The notes under the pieces were generated by a model. That model had not been told where the DNA came from, did no database searches, and saw only the letters and a program-made list of their open reading frames with translations. Source: Meconema thalassinum (lineage: Eukaryota > Arthropoda > Insecta > Orthoptera > Tettigoniidae). From it: a stretch of 64,000 nucleotides of DNA. Shown here in pieces: positions 1 to 9,185 of this stretch (positions within the stretch are counted from its first letter, which is position 1; the number at the start of each line of letters is the position of its first letter). The stretch is taken from NCBI GenBank assembly GCA_946902985.2, contig OX336389.2:341904444-341968443 (forward strand). Reading direction: 5' to 3'. Made by a program: the position numbers and the translations under genes.

Positions 1-32
1 AATGTGGTATGAAAATCAGCATTCCAAAGAAA

Positions 33-151
33 AAGGAAGCTTGTAGTTTAACATGGCCGTTAATCTCGCGATATGTGCCACGGGACCTCCTTTTCACGTG
101 TAATCCGAACCACAGGACATGGCATTTAATTTCGAAAATCCCACATGCATT
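33..151 (-). repeat. SINE family C, 5'-truncated copy
   Basis: This stretch matches the non-tRNA body of the copies at 5300-5492 and 8577-8742, sharing the phrases CCACGGGACCTCC and TCGAAAATC with CACATGCATT. The match stops at ATGCATT near 151, where the other two copies go on into a reversed tRNA-like head. The head is therefore missing, as in a 5'-truncated minus-strand retroposon. It codes for nothing and would rely on LINE machinery in trans. Confidence 0.7.
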
Positions 152-265
152 CTAAAGATGACGGTTATGTCGCTAGGGAAGAAACGCAAGAAAATAAAAT
201 GCCAGGTAGGAGGTTCTAATTTGGAGCAGGTGGATCATTTTAAGTACTGTACTTAAGCAGTAGTC

Positions 266-735
266 GCCTCCGTAGCGTAGCGGTCAGCATGATTAGCTGC
301 CGCCCCGGAGGTCCTGGGTTCGATTCCCGGCTCTGCCACGAAATTTGAAAAGTGGTATGAGGACTGGAACGGGGTCTACTCAGCCTCGGGTGGCCCAAAT
401 GAGTCGAGGGGGTTCGATTCCCCCTCAGCCATCCTCGAAGTTGTTTTCCGTGGTTTCCCACTTCGTCTTCGGGCAAATGTCGGGATGGTACCTACCGTAA
501 GGCCATGGCCGCCTCCTTCCCACTTCCTTGCCAAACCCTCCCACTCTTTCCATCCCTTCATCAGGCCCCTGTTCGCTTTGCAAGCGAGGCCGCCTGGGCG
601 TCGTGCTGGTCACACACCCCAGTTGTATCCCCCACCCATAGTCTCAAGCACCAGGTAGAGGTGGGATCCCTCGCTTAGTCCGTGGGAAAAGCCGATCCTG
701 GAGGATAAAATGATAGCGAAGCGAAAAAAAACTTA
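266..735 (+). repeat. SINE family A, near full length
   Basis: A tRNA-like head carries an A box (TAGCGTAGCGG, 273-283) and a B box (GGTTCGATTCC, 317-327), the internal RNA polymerase III promoter of tRNA-derived SINEs. The body has a second GGTTCGATTCC-like word near 411-421, then pyrimidine-rich sequence ending in an A-rich tail near 728. Family relatives lie at 4705-5078 (minus) and 6001-6320 (plus). The long body after the head shows that this is not a tRNA gene. Short frames across it are incidental. Confidence 0.85.
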
Positions 736-1140
736 AGCTGTGCATTCTCTCAGAATAACAGAGTCAGCTGTAGAAAAGCTAATGAAGTGAGCTTTCACTC
801 TCCCTACATCGCTCAGAATTGAGATCGACCTTGCGTTATGGAAGTGAGAGTTCGGTAGACACAGGATTACATAGGCTAAGCTAGAGGTAATGGATGAGGG
901 TAGCACGAATGATTGTTGGGACACGTGGATTTGAGCAATGGCTGGAGGGTACTCGAACAGTGCTCGCTGTGCATTTCTGAGAATTCGAGCTGTCAGCTCC
1001 TATTCATAAGACATTACCCCACTTTGTGGGGCTGGGGAGTTCTGTCGACCGACTAATGCACGCAGTGTTTGCCACACTATTGTCAGCGTGCCAATTTGAG
1101 AAATATTTTTGTTCAGGCTAGTAGGCCTACAGTTGATATA
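736..1140. other. Unassigned spacer
   Basis: Between two SINEs. Only short frames occur, with no domain, terminal repeat or pol III box that I recognise. Confidence 0.5.
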
Positions 1141-1144
1141 CAGT

Positions 1145-1452
1145 ACCCTCTCACCGCTGGGTCCGTGGCTCAAATCCCGGTCACTCCATGTGAGATTTGT
1201 GCTGGACAAACGGAGGCAGACAGGTTTTTCTCCGGGTACTCCGGTTATCACTGTCAACAATTCCATTCCAGCAACACTTTCCACTATCATTTCATTTCAT
1301 CTGTCATTCATTTAATCATTGCCCCCAAGGGAATGCGACAGGCTTCGGCAGCCGGCACAGTTCATAATACCCTCGCCACTAGATTGGGGCTTCATTCCAT
1401 TCCCTGACCTGGTCGGTCGACTGAAAGCAAGCTGTAGATTTTCATTTTTCAC
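1145..1452 (+). repeat. SINE family E (B-box head, pyrimidine-rich body)
   Basis: A B-box-like word (GCTCAAATCCCGG, near 1168) opens a ~300 bp body with the phrases TCACTCCATGTGAG, TTTTTCTCCGGGTACTCCGG and a TTCATTTCATCTGTCATTCATT run, ending near TTTTCATTTTTCACC. The arrangement is that of a tRNA-derived SINE, and the text resembles repeats I associate with large insect genomes. The A box is weak, so the start is approximate. No second copy is in the window to confirm the ends. Confidence 0.55.
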
Positions 1453-1518
1453 CTGGAAGCAATGGTATAGCTGACCAGCACAGTTATAGCGTGGGCACTG
1501 TAATGAAGGCTAAGTTAT

Positions 1519-2831
1519 AAGGTGCGTTCAAAAAGTAACGAGCCGGAGGCTGGAATGCGCAAACCGGTGACGACATCGGCTAATCGTGGCGTTTGTAACG
1601 AGGTGTGGTTCCGACCAGAGCGTGGAGGGTCACAGCCCGTCGCTAGAGGGCACGCGTCCACGTCACGTGACGATACAAAGCGAGCAGCAGCATGCATCAA
1701 TCGTCCAACGCTGCCATTGCAAACAGTGACATGGAGGCGTCAAACGAAGAGCAAGGAGGTGTTGTTCGGTTTCTGACAGCGGAAGGAGTAGGGGGAACGG
1801 ACATTCATCGCCGAATATCACAAGTGTACGGTGAACACTGCATGTCCCTTACAAGGGTCAAGGCGTGGCACAAGCGATTCAGGGAAGGACGGGTGTCGTT
1901 AGCCGATGATGCCCGGTCTGGGGCACCCCCCTGCATTACCGATGACAACGTCCAGCTGGTTGATGCACTAATTACCCAGGACCGCCGAGTGACAGTGAAC
2001 GCCATAGCCGCCGTGGTCGGATTGAGCGTCGGAAGTGTGCGCACCATCATGAAGGAACGACTGCACTTGCGCAAAGTGTGTGCCCAATGGGTGCCCCACA
2101 GTCTTCAACCAAACCAGGAAGCATGTCGAATGGCCCACTGTCTTGGTAATCTGCAGCGCTATGCGAGGGAAGGGAATGGGTTCCTGGCACGAGTGGTGGC
2201 TCTAGATGAGTCATCACTTCGAACCAGAATTGGAACGACAAAGCCTCCAGTGGAAGCATCCAGGGTCACCACCACCCAAAAAAGGCAAGACCATCCACAC
2301 GAGTGCAGGAAAGGTAATGCTGACGTTCTTCTTTGACCAAGGTGGCCTCATTCTGATACACTTCATGCCGCACGGGACAACAGTGAATGCCCAGCGTTAC
2401 TCGCAAACCTTGACCACCCTTCGCCAAGCGATCAAAACAAAACGACCAGGCAATCTCACCCGTGGGGTCATTCTGCTCCACGACAATGCACGACCTCATA
2501 CGGCCAACACCGTCGCGGCACTCCTGCAGAAATTCAAATGGGAGGTTCTCTGCCACCCTGCATATAGTCCAGACCTCTCTCCCTGCGATTACGCCATGTT
2601 TGGTCCCCTGAAAAGGGCTCTGCGGGGCCAACGATTCACCTCGGACGCCGACGTCCAGCTGTACGTGCTGAACTGGTTCACATCGCAGCCCAGGGAATTT
2701 TATGAGATAGCCATTCACCGCCTTGTGTCACAGTGGGACAAGTGCCTCAACAGCCAGGACCAATACTTCTAACATACAGGTACTGGTTTCTGTAACTATG
2801 CCTCCAGCTCGTTACTTTTTGAACGCACCTT
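1519..2831 (+). mobile_element. mariner-like DNA transposon
   Basis: The termini are inverted repeats: AAGGTGCGTTCAAAAAGTAA at the left and its complement at the right (2812-2831), with similarity running on through about 28 bp. A TA dinucleotide sits directly outside each end (1517-1518 and 2832-2833), the target duplication expected of Tc1/mariner elements. At 1313 bp it has the usual mariner size. It contains one transposase gene, broken by a frameshift, so it is probably not autonomous. It lies in a SINE-rich tract, 3' of a SINE at 1145-1452. Confidence 0.9.
1692..2772 (+). pseudogene. mariner transposase, frameshifted
   Basis: Cut-and-paste transposase acting in the nucleus on the element's inverted repeats. 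Frame 1 (1692-2336) holds the N-terminal helix-turn-helix DNA-binding region (HRRISQVYGEHCMSLTRVKA) and a second HTH around KVDALI-like and VGSVRTIMKE text, ending just after the first catalytic Asp (VALDES). The rest continues in the +1 frame (to 2772), with HDNARPHTA carrying the second Asp and YSPDLSPCDY the third, which is the DD34D signature of mariner. The frames cross near 2205-2230, directly after the first Asp, where the usual Trp-containing motif is disturbed. All three catalytic residues survive, but in two frames. Start chosen at the first ATG before the HTH. Confidence 0.88.
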
Positions 2832-2884
2832 ATAGTTATTAATACGCTAGATGAAGCTGTTTGTATGAGTTGACTCACATGGTG

Positions 2885-3110
2885 GGGTAATGTGAAGAGA
2901 ATGGGAGAGGAGATATTACATTGAGTTCGGCTGTAGAGGGTAAGAGAAGGAGAAGCAGACCTAGGAGGCGATGTTTAGATTCCGTTTTGAACGATTTCAA
3001 AGTGAGAGACGTAGAAGCAGAGGCGACCGTAGTGCTAACTGCTAATAGAGAATCATGGTGGCGACTTGTTCCAAAATAGAGACTTACAGACTAGATTGGG
3101 CGCTAAAGGT
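2885..3110 (+). pseudogene. LINE reverse transcriptase C-terminal fragment
   Basis: One frame reads a basic segment (GKRRRSRPRRRCLDSVLNDF), then EAEATVVLTANRESWWRLV and a stop. This Arg-rich GRPRRRW...D..NR..WR.LV pattern is the tail that follows the RT domain in RTE/CR1-type LINEs. In-frame stops lie just upstream and no RT catalytic core is present, so this is a 5'-truncated, decayed copy. The clade cannot be fixed from so short a piece. Confidence 0.6.
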
Positions 3111-3380
3111 CACAGTAAGTTATATATATGTTTTTCTTTTGTACGTTTTAATTATGTACAATATGTATTTTAAACGTAATTTTCGTTGCTCCTGACCGAA
3201 AAAGTTATTCTCATCATAAGAACAAATCGAAGGCCTTTCACAATCGTATGAATTATGCGATGGTTATTTAGACGTTCTGAGCTCTATAAAGACTGCTGCT
3301 TTTCTGGTTGCGAAGATAGGCTATTATCATAATGTTTATTTACTAAATACATTTTATGTTCTTCTTGTAAAATTTTTAGC
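3111..3380. other. Unassigned A+T-rich spacer
   Basis: A+T-rich sequence between the LINE tail and the next SINE. Nothing recognised. Confidence 0.5.
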
Positions 3381-3654
3381 ACCTCATGGCGCAGTGGCTA
3401 GCATTGTTGGCTGTCCCCTCCGAGGTACCGGGTTCGATCCCCGGCTCTGCCAAGAATTTAAAAATCTTGGTATGGTCTGGTGCGGGGTCTCGTGATGCAA
3501 AATGGGAACCTGCCGGAGCTATGGTAGAAGGAGGAGTGGAAAGGAACTGGCCACCCTACCACACGCAAACTCCGGCTCGGGATGCCTGGTTAGTGATCCC
3601 TTGACTTAGTCAAGGGCTCTAATCCAGGTCGCCTACGTCCCTGGAGGGGATATG
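3381..3654 (+). repeat. tRNA-derived SINE (family A-like head, divergent body)
   Basis: The head has an A box (TGGCGCAGTGG, 3387-3397) and B box (GGTTCGATCC, 3431-3440), then the GGCTCTGCCAAGAATTT phrase shared with family A. The body differs from family A, with a Pro/Gly-coding-looking stretch and an end near CCCTGGAGGGG, so it may be a subfamily or chimera. Confidence 0.75.
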
Positions 3655-3918
3655 GCACTCTTTTTTTCTTTTTATTGTAATATTTTGCAGTCCGTTCACA
3701 AGATTCGGATACATATAATATATCCCTATAAGAAAATTTCATATTTCTTTGGATATCCAATTTTTTTGACTCCCAGTGAGTTCTTCTCGTCAGGCCAAAA
3801 ACACCTAGCCTACATCCTATTGAAGTCCATTGTCTGTGGCATTACGTTTTGCCATGGGACTGAAAGCATAGCGAAATGCTCGAAGTTCTTTTATACTGTA
3901 TTGTTGTTGTTTCGTTTG

Positions 3919-4137
3919 GCAGGCTGAGTGGCGCAGCAGTAACGTTCTCGCCTGCTGGTCAAGAACGATCGATTCCTGGTGCAGTCTGTTGGTATTTGCC
4001 GGTGCGCAAATGTGAGGGAGCCGTGTCAGTATTTACTGGCAGGTTCAAGATCTCATACGGGGTGAAATTTGGCACCCCGTCCTCTCTAAAAGCCTCAGTT
4101 GCTAAAGGGACGTAAAACCAATAGCATTATATTATGT
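3919..4137 (+). repeat. SINE family B copy
   Basis: A box TGGCGCAGCAG (3929-3939) and a B box over 3967-3977 are followed by the body phrases GAGGGAGCCGTGTCAG and GGGACGTAAAACC and a TAT-rich tail. The same family recurs at 5525-5747 (minus), 28632-28858 (minus) and 29608-29822 (plus). Four copies in one window mark it as a common family here. Confidence 0.85.
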
Positions 4138-4139
4138 TG

Positions 4140-4470
4140 TTTCGTTTAGGAGTTTAGATATCGTGGCCATTTATCCCTTGATATTTGGATGTGTGTAGAA
4201 TTAGCTTGAAAGCCTGTGTTACTGAGATGTCTGTAGTATTCCATGACTTGTAGCTGAGACTAGTATTGGGAAGGAGGTGACCGTGGCCATACCGGCATTT
4301 GCCTGGAGTGGAAATGGGGTACTTATTAAAATCTCCTCCAGGAAGGTGGAAGAGTGAACTAAACCTACCGTACCTTTTTTGAGTTTTGTCTCACAAGGCT
4401 GAGTGAACATTGTTCCAATCTTCAGACTAACTTTCTTGACAGATCAGAGAATCGAACCCTGGATGTTAGA
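4140..4470 (-). repeat. SINE family A, degraded reverse copy
   Basis: Reverse-strand text matches the 3' half of family A: the ATCGTGGCCATT and GTGTGTAGAATT phrases, GGGAAGGAGGTGACCGTGGCC and a reversed GGTTCGATTC-like word near 4453. The tRNA head is not recognisable. It abuts the family B copy and sits just before a better family A copy in the same orientation. Confidence 0.6.
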
Positions 4471-4704
4471 ACCTGAGTCTCAACATGAACCCTGAGAAGG
4501 ATCATCATTTTTCAACAGGATGGACAGAATCAGGACCCCTGAAGCAGTCGTCAACTACTGTCCCTATGGGGAGAGATCTCTAGGTCGCCCCATGAAACTG
4601 CATATCTTTTATATAGACCGTAACAGTTCTTCTAGGACTAGGCTATTACATGAAAGGATGGTGATGATTATTTATTTAACAGACGGATCCGAAAGACCGT
4701 TGTT

Positions 4705-5078
4705 GTTGTTGATTCATTTAGGGTCTTTGCGACATCGTGGTCATGTAGCTCCAAGTACTTGGGTGTGTGTGTGTTGAATTTGTCTGATAACCTGTGTTAT
4801 TGTGATGGCTGTATTAGTGTGTGTAGTTTTAATTCAGATGAGGATTGGGAAGGAGACGGCCGTGGCCTTAATTTAGGAACGATCCCGGCATTCGCCTGGA
4901 GTAGAAGTGGGAAACCACGGAAAACCACTCCCAGGATGGCTGAGGTAGGAATCGAGGACTCACGAGGCAGGGTGTACCCCGTCCGGCCATCAGAATTAAA
5001 TTTCTTGGCAGAGCCGGAAATCGAACCCGGGCCTCCGCGGTGACAGCCTTGCTAGCCACTAGGCTACGAAGCGGACGA
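4705..5078 (-). repeat. SINE family A, reverse copy
   Basis: Read on the minus strand, the head starts near 5075 with a TAGTGGCTAGCAAGGC-type A box and a B box in GGTTCGATTTCCGG near 5024-5034, then GCTCTGCCAAGAAATTTAAT and the body down to a GACATCGTGGTC end near 4735. It corresponds to the plus-strand copy at 6001-6320 along its length. Frames crossing it are incidental. Confidence 0.85.
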
Positions 5079-5299
5079 AGCAGAAGGAGTTCTACGACTG
5101 ATCTCAAAGTTTCTTTTTATATTTTATAATTTTTGGGGTAGCAAGGATACATGTTATTAGCCTAAACATGCAAAAGTAGGTTCATGATATCAGTCCAGGA
5201 CATACAGTAAATAAAAGGTAATATCAACTTTGCGGTCATCATCGAGTAACTCCATACCTCCAAAACAATTCATCGTAACTGGTATCTACTGATTGTGAA

Positions 5300-5492
5300 A
5301 AGGAAGGAAGCTTGTAGTTTAACGTGACCGTTAATCTTGAGATCATGAGCCACGGGACCTCCTTTTTACGTGGAATCCGAACCACAGGACATGGCATTTC
5401 ACTTCGAAAATCTCACATGCATTGACCGGGAATCGAACCCGAACCGCCTTGGTGAGAGGCAAACAGGTGGACCGCTGAGCCACCACACCCCC
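5300..5492 (-). repeat. SINE family C, reverse copy with head
   Basis: On the minus strand a tRNA-like head (GGTGGCTCAGCGGTCCAC, then GGTTCGGGTTCGATTCCCGG, 5492 down to 5425) runs into the family C body ending near 5300. This copy gives the family its complete form and shows what the 33-151 fragment has lost. Confidence 0.85.
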
Positions 5493-5524
5493 CTTACTGA
5501 TTGTGAACATGTTAAAGATAATAA

Positions 5525-5747
5525 TGTTAATGTTATTGGTTTTACGTCCCTTTTAACTACTGCGGCTTTTCGAGACGCCGGAATTTTGCCCCGAAGGGGA
5601 TCTTAAACGTTCCAGTAAATTTACTGACACGGCTCCCTCGCATTTGCGCACCCTCAAATGCCAGCTGACGGCGCCAGGATTCGATCCTGCAACCTTTGGC
5701 ACAGCAAACGAGAACGTTACCGCTGAGCCACACAGCCAGCCGAACAT
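5525..5747 (-). repeat. SINE family B, reverse copy
   Basis: The minus strand has a head with GTGGCTCAGCGGTAACG near 5740-5720 and a GGATCGAATCCTGG B box near 5690, then GAGGGAGCCGTGTCAG and a GGGACGTAAAACC-type end near 5540. It is almost collinear with the plus copy at 3919-4137. Confidence 0.85.
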
Positions 5748-6000
5748 GTTGATGAGAATGCCACTTTAATTACCAGGGTGATTCGAATTTATCCAAAAAC
5801 CAACTCTGGCAATAAACAAAGCGGCATATCCATTTAATTTCATAGTGCTGACATAATTTGCCTCACAGCAAGGTACACAACGCTTCCTATGCGTCTTGAA
5901 ATATTGTAATGAAGTATTAGTGAAGAGTTTGATTGTTAAAATCATTTATTCTACATACTACGTAACACAAAAAACAACAAAGTCACTTCTTCAACTTTCA

Positions 6001-6320
6001 GCACTTCCGCCCGTAGTGGCTAGCACTCTTGGCTGTCATCGCGGAGTCCTGGGTTCGATTCCCGGCTCCGTCAAGAAATTTAATTCTGAGGGCTGGAACG
6101 AGGTACACTGAGAAGAGGTGGGTTCGATTCCCACGTCAGCTATTCTGGAAGTGGTTTTCTACTGGTTCCTAAATTAAGGCCACGGCCAATCCTCATTGAT
6201 TTACTAATACAGCCATCACAATAACACTGGTTATCAGACAAATTCTACACACACGCAAGTATATGGGGCTGCATGTCCACGATGTCGCAAAGCCCTAAAT
6301 GGCACAACAACTTTCAGCAG
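6001..6320 (+). repeat. SINE family A copy
   Basis: A box in CCCGTAGTGGCTAGCACT (6009-6026), B box GGTTCGATTCC (6052-6062), then GGCTCCGTCAAGAAATTTAAT, a second B-like GGTTCGATTCC near 6121, and an end in the GATGTCGCAAAGCCCTAAAT phrase. This confirms the body order inferred from the reverse copy at 4705-5078. Confidence 0.85.
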
Positions 6321-7140
6321 GTCTGATCTACTACGAGGAATTCCACCGGTGTTGGAAGAGTAAGCAATAGACTGATTTAAAGTTCTGTCCTATTACTGTA
6401 TTCATCAATAAAAGCTAGCACGTGAGCTTAGCGTGTTTTTCACATCTTAAGGCCTCCCCACAGTGTTGCCAATTCTACCAACAGCACGGCTTCTACATCT
6501 GTCAATCGGCGGATCAGGGCGAGTGTGAGGTAAGAGGGAAGGCATGTACACTCCGCATGAAGCGCTGTTGACACTAAGAGATTGTGTGTTGTTCTGCTGC
6601 TAATAATACCAATTCTACTGTAGTTACATACTACTTTTCCGTTAAGGGTATGAATCCCTTGAAACTATTCCCATATCACAAATTTGAAATACCCAACTGA
6701 CCAATCGCAATGCTCGTGCCACAATGAACTATTGACATACAGTGGACACTGTACTGCACGGGTCTAAGCTCTGTGAACTTGCGGGGTGAAGGGCAGAGGA
6801 GAGTCAGGCGAGAATTGAGAAGCCTGTCAACAGGCCGCCATGTTACCTGATATTCCGGTCTATTCCAATATTGCTAACATAGGGTCTTTGCTGAAACCAG
6901 TGTGGCGTTGCGAATGAGTGAGTAAGTCACCGACCAATGTATTTGGTTATGTTACTAAGCACGGACCGGGAAACCTAATCACTCGACACCATCACTTCTC
7001 ATAGTGCGCGATCCACATTCCTCTCAGGTTCACGCAGCTTGGACCCGAGCAGTACCGATATCTCTAGGAATACGGATTGCATCCATAGCTGACAGCTTGT
7101 AGTTCATCCATCTACCGCCGGCAAGGATTCGTCAGACAGG
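6321..7140. other. Unassigned spacer
   Basis: About 800 bp with somewhat higher G+C than its surroundings. No open frame above 60 codons, no terminal repeats and no domain that I recognise. Confidence 0.5.
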
Positions 7141-7149
7141 TATTTTCAT

Positions 7150-8412
7150 AATTGAGGAGTTCAGATGCAAAAGGGACATTATCCACTTTTTGTGAAATTA
7201 GAGTTATTGATACTGCCATCTTGTGGAATTAAATATTCATCTTTTAGTAGTAGCATTTTACGTCAAAACGGACATTATCCTGGTTAAGTTACACATTGAA
7301 TATTGCGTCTTTCTGCATAAGGGACATTATCCACCAATAAGAGACATGAATACGGAGTCACATGATGCTCCTCTTCTAAATATTTGAAAGTTTCTGTTAG
7401 ATTCAGTTTTCAAATGCAAATTTTGTAATTGTTATAATAAAACTTATCTTTGAAATGCATATTATCCAATCCATCATTTCCAATCAAAAGGTACATTATC
7501 CATTTTATAATACTTTTTTTGTTAACTTCTTATGATTTTTGTGACTGGAAATTGCAGACTTAAACTTTATTAAGAACAAAGTTCCAAATGGTTCCGCCTC
7601 GTCAATACTGTTTATTAAAATTTCGTGATACAATCACCTGTCTTTTAACACATGGTACATGTTTCGACGTCTAACACTTACTGACGTCTTCATCAGCCTA
7701 TTTTATTTGGGCAGCACTTAAAACATTCCCTTTATATACTGGATGTAGTTAAAAATTGTGCATGAAAACACACATAGATGACTAAAAGTATACACTGTAA
7801 CACATTAAAAAGTTGTTAAAACATTTTCTTAAGTTAAAAGCTCAATAAAATCCTCAGCCGGGATTGGCAGTCTTTCTTGGTTTATTTCTAATGTTAGCTT
7901 CAAAAGCCCAAGCAAAGGGTGACCATTCCCAACTGGAAAGAAATGAAACTATGTATGAGAGAATGAAGTGGTAGATAAAATAAAACTTTAAAAACCCTAA
8001 ATGTTATGTAAAGACTTACGATGTAATGCGGCAATGAGCTAACAGAGCCGTGCTGAGTCGGACGGACATCAAATGTTAATGAGTTAGTGAACAGAAATCA
8101 ATAATCGCATAACTATATGAGTAATTTTACGTTATCTTCTGTTCCTGTAATTTTTAGAAAAAGTGGATAATGTCCTTTTTGCCTCATTCCCAATCAAAAG
8201 GGACATTATCCATTTTATAATACACTTTTGTTAACTTCTAATGACTTCTGTAACTGAAAATTGCTGGCTTAACCTTTGTCATCAATTGTTAATGAGTTAG
8301 TGAACAGAAATCAAGAATTGCACAACTATATGAATGACTATACGTTTTTCCCTCTTCCTGTATTTTTTTAAAAAAGTGGATAATGTCCCTTTTGCATCTG
8401 AACGCCTCAATT
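7150..8412. mobile_element. Composite inverted-repeat element with GGGACATTATCCA words
   Basis: The ends are inverted: TTCAGATGCAAAAGGGACAT with ATTATCCAC at the left (7160-7187) and its complement at the right (8372-8403), nearly perfect over about 40 bp. Inside, the word GGGACATTATCC recurs in both orientations (near 7173, 7269, 7321, 7490, 8164, 8202, 8374). The right half is partly duplicated: 7470-7565 pairs with 8186-8275, and 8066-8185 with 8281-8400. There is no coding capacity, so it is a non-autonomous, rearranged DNA transposon. The target duplication could not be settled, which leaves the superfamily open. Confidence 0.65.
7570..8064 (-). mobile_element. ~490 bp insertion, possible Penelope-like fragment
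   Basis: Comparing the two partial duplicates around it, this block is present in the first unit (between 7565 and 8066) and absent from the second (8275-8281), so it is an insertion. On the minus strand it holds a hammerhead-ribozyme-like core near 7660-7696: CTGATGA, then GACGTC paired with GACGTC around an 11-nt loop, then GAAAC and a short ACATG/CATGT stem. Such motifs are known from the terminal repeats of Penelope-like elements. No RT frame is present, and the cleavage position is G, so assignment is tentative. Confidence 0.4.
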
Positions 8413-8576
8413 TATTTTAAGAAAGCTACAAGACTGCCGGTTAAATTCTCACCTCCGAGGTTAAAGAATCAAATTCTGGAAGTCAGGATGCTCAAATAAA
8501 AGAGACCGTAGTAGTATATTTAAGTTACTGCCACGATAAAAGAACTTTCAATTTTACGTCATGTTAAAAAAATAAG

Positions 8577-8742
8577 GTAGGTTGTAGATTTTCGTGACCT
8601 TTAATCTCGCGCTCATAAGCCACGGGACCTCTATTTTACGTGGAATCTGAACTACAGGACAGGATATTTCACTTCGAAAATCTCACATGCATTGACCGGG
8701 AATCGAACCAGTTCCGCCTTGGTGAGAGGCACCATCACGCCC
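8577..8742 (-). repeat. SINE family C, reverse copy
   Basis: Matches the 5300-5492 copy: CCACGGGACCTC, TCGAAAATCTCACATGCATT and a reversed B box (GGGAATCGAACC, near 8698-8709) are all present. The A-box side is shortened near 8735. Confidence 0.8.
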
Positions 8743-9185
8743 CACAGGAATGTTAAACCCCATATCATTATCGACCAAGCTAGATATGCGCAAGCCCACA
8801 GGGTCAGACTACCTCTAATTTAAGTGTACATACAGTATTGATATTATTAACGGTTTGCCCAACGTAAGCTTAAAAAGCGCACGGACGAGAGTTTATTTTT
8901 CACTGAAATCGTTACTGCTAGGCTTCCTTTGATCATAAATAAGTAATTTTCTACAGAAACCTTCCTCCAGATATCCTTTACTGAATGGTGAAAACCGCAT
9001 CAAAATCCATCCAGTGGTTTTGGAGACTAAGAGACACATCAACAAGATGTTCAGTAAAGAACATATAGCCTACTTTCTCCTAAATGCATGGGTACTGTTA
9101 TAATGCTTTGTCCTTTTCAAGGAGTATAATTAGATGTTGGTTGTAGTACCTTGTTGAAATACAACGTGCTATAGGGCCTACGGAA
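8743..9185. other. Unassigned spacer
   Basis: A+T-rich sequence between a SINE and the tandem array, with no recognised element. Confidence 0.5.

Noticed and set aside
266..345. tRNA gene at the SINE head (and similar heads at 3381, 3919 and 6001)
   Set aside because: A and B boxes are present, but there is no convincing acceptor pairing, and each is followed by a SINE body shared with other copies.
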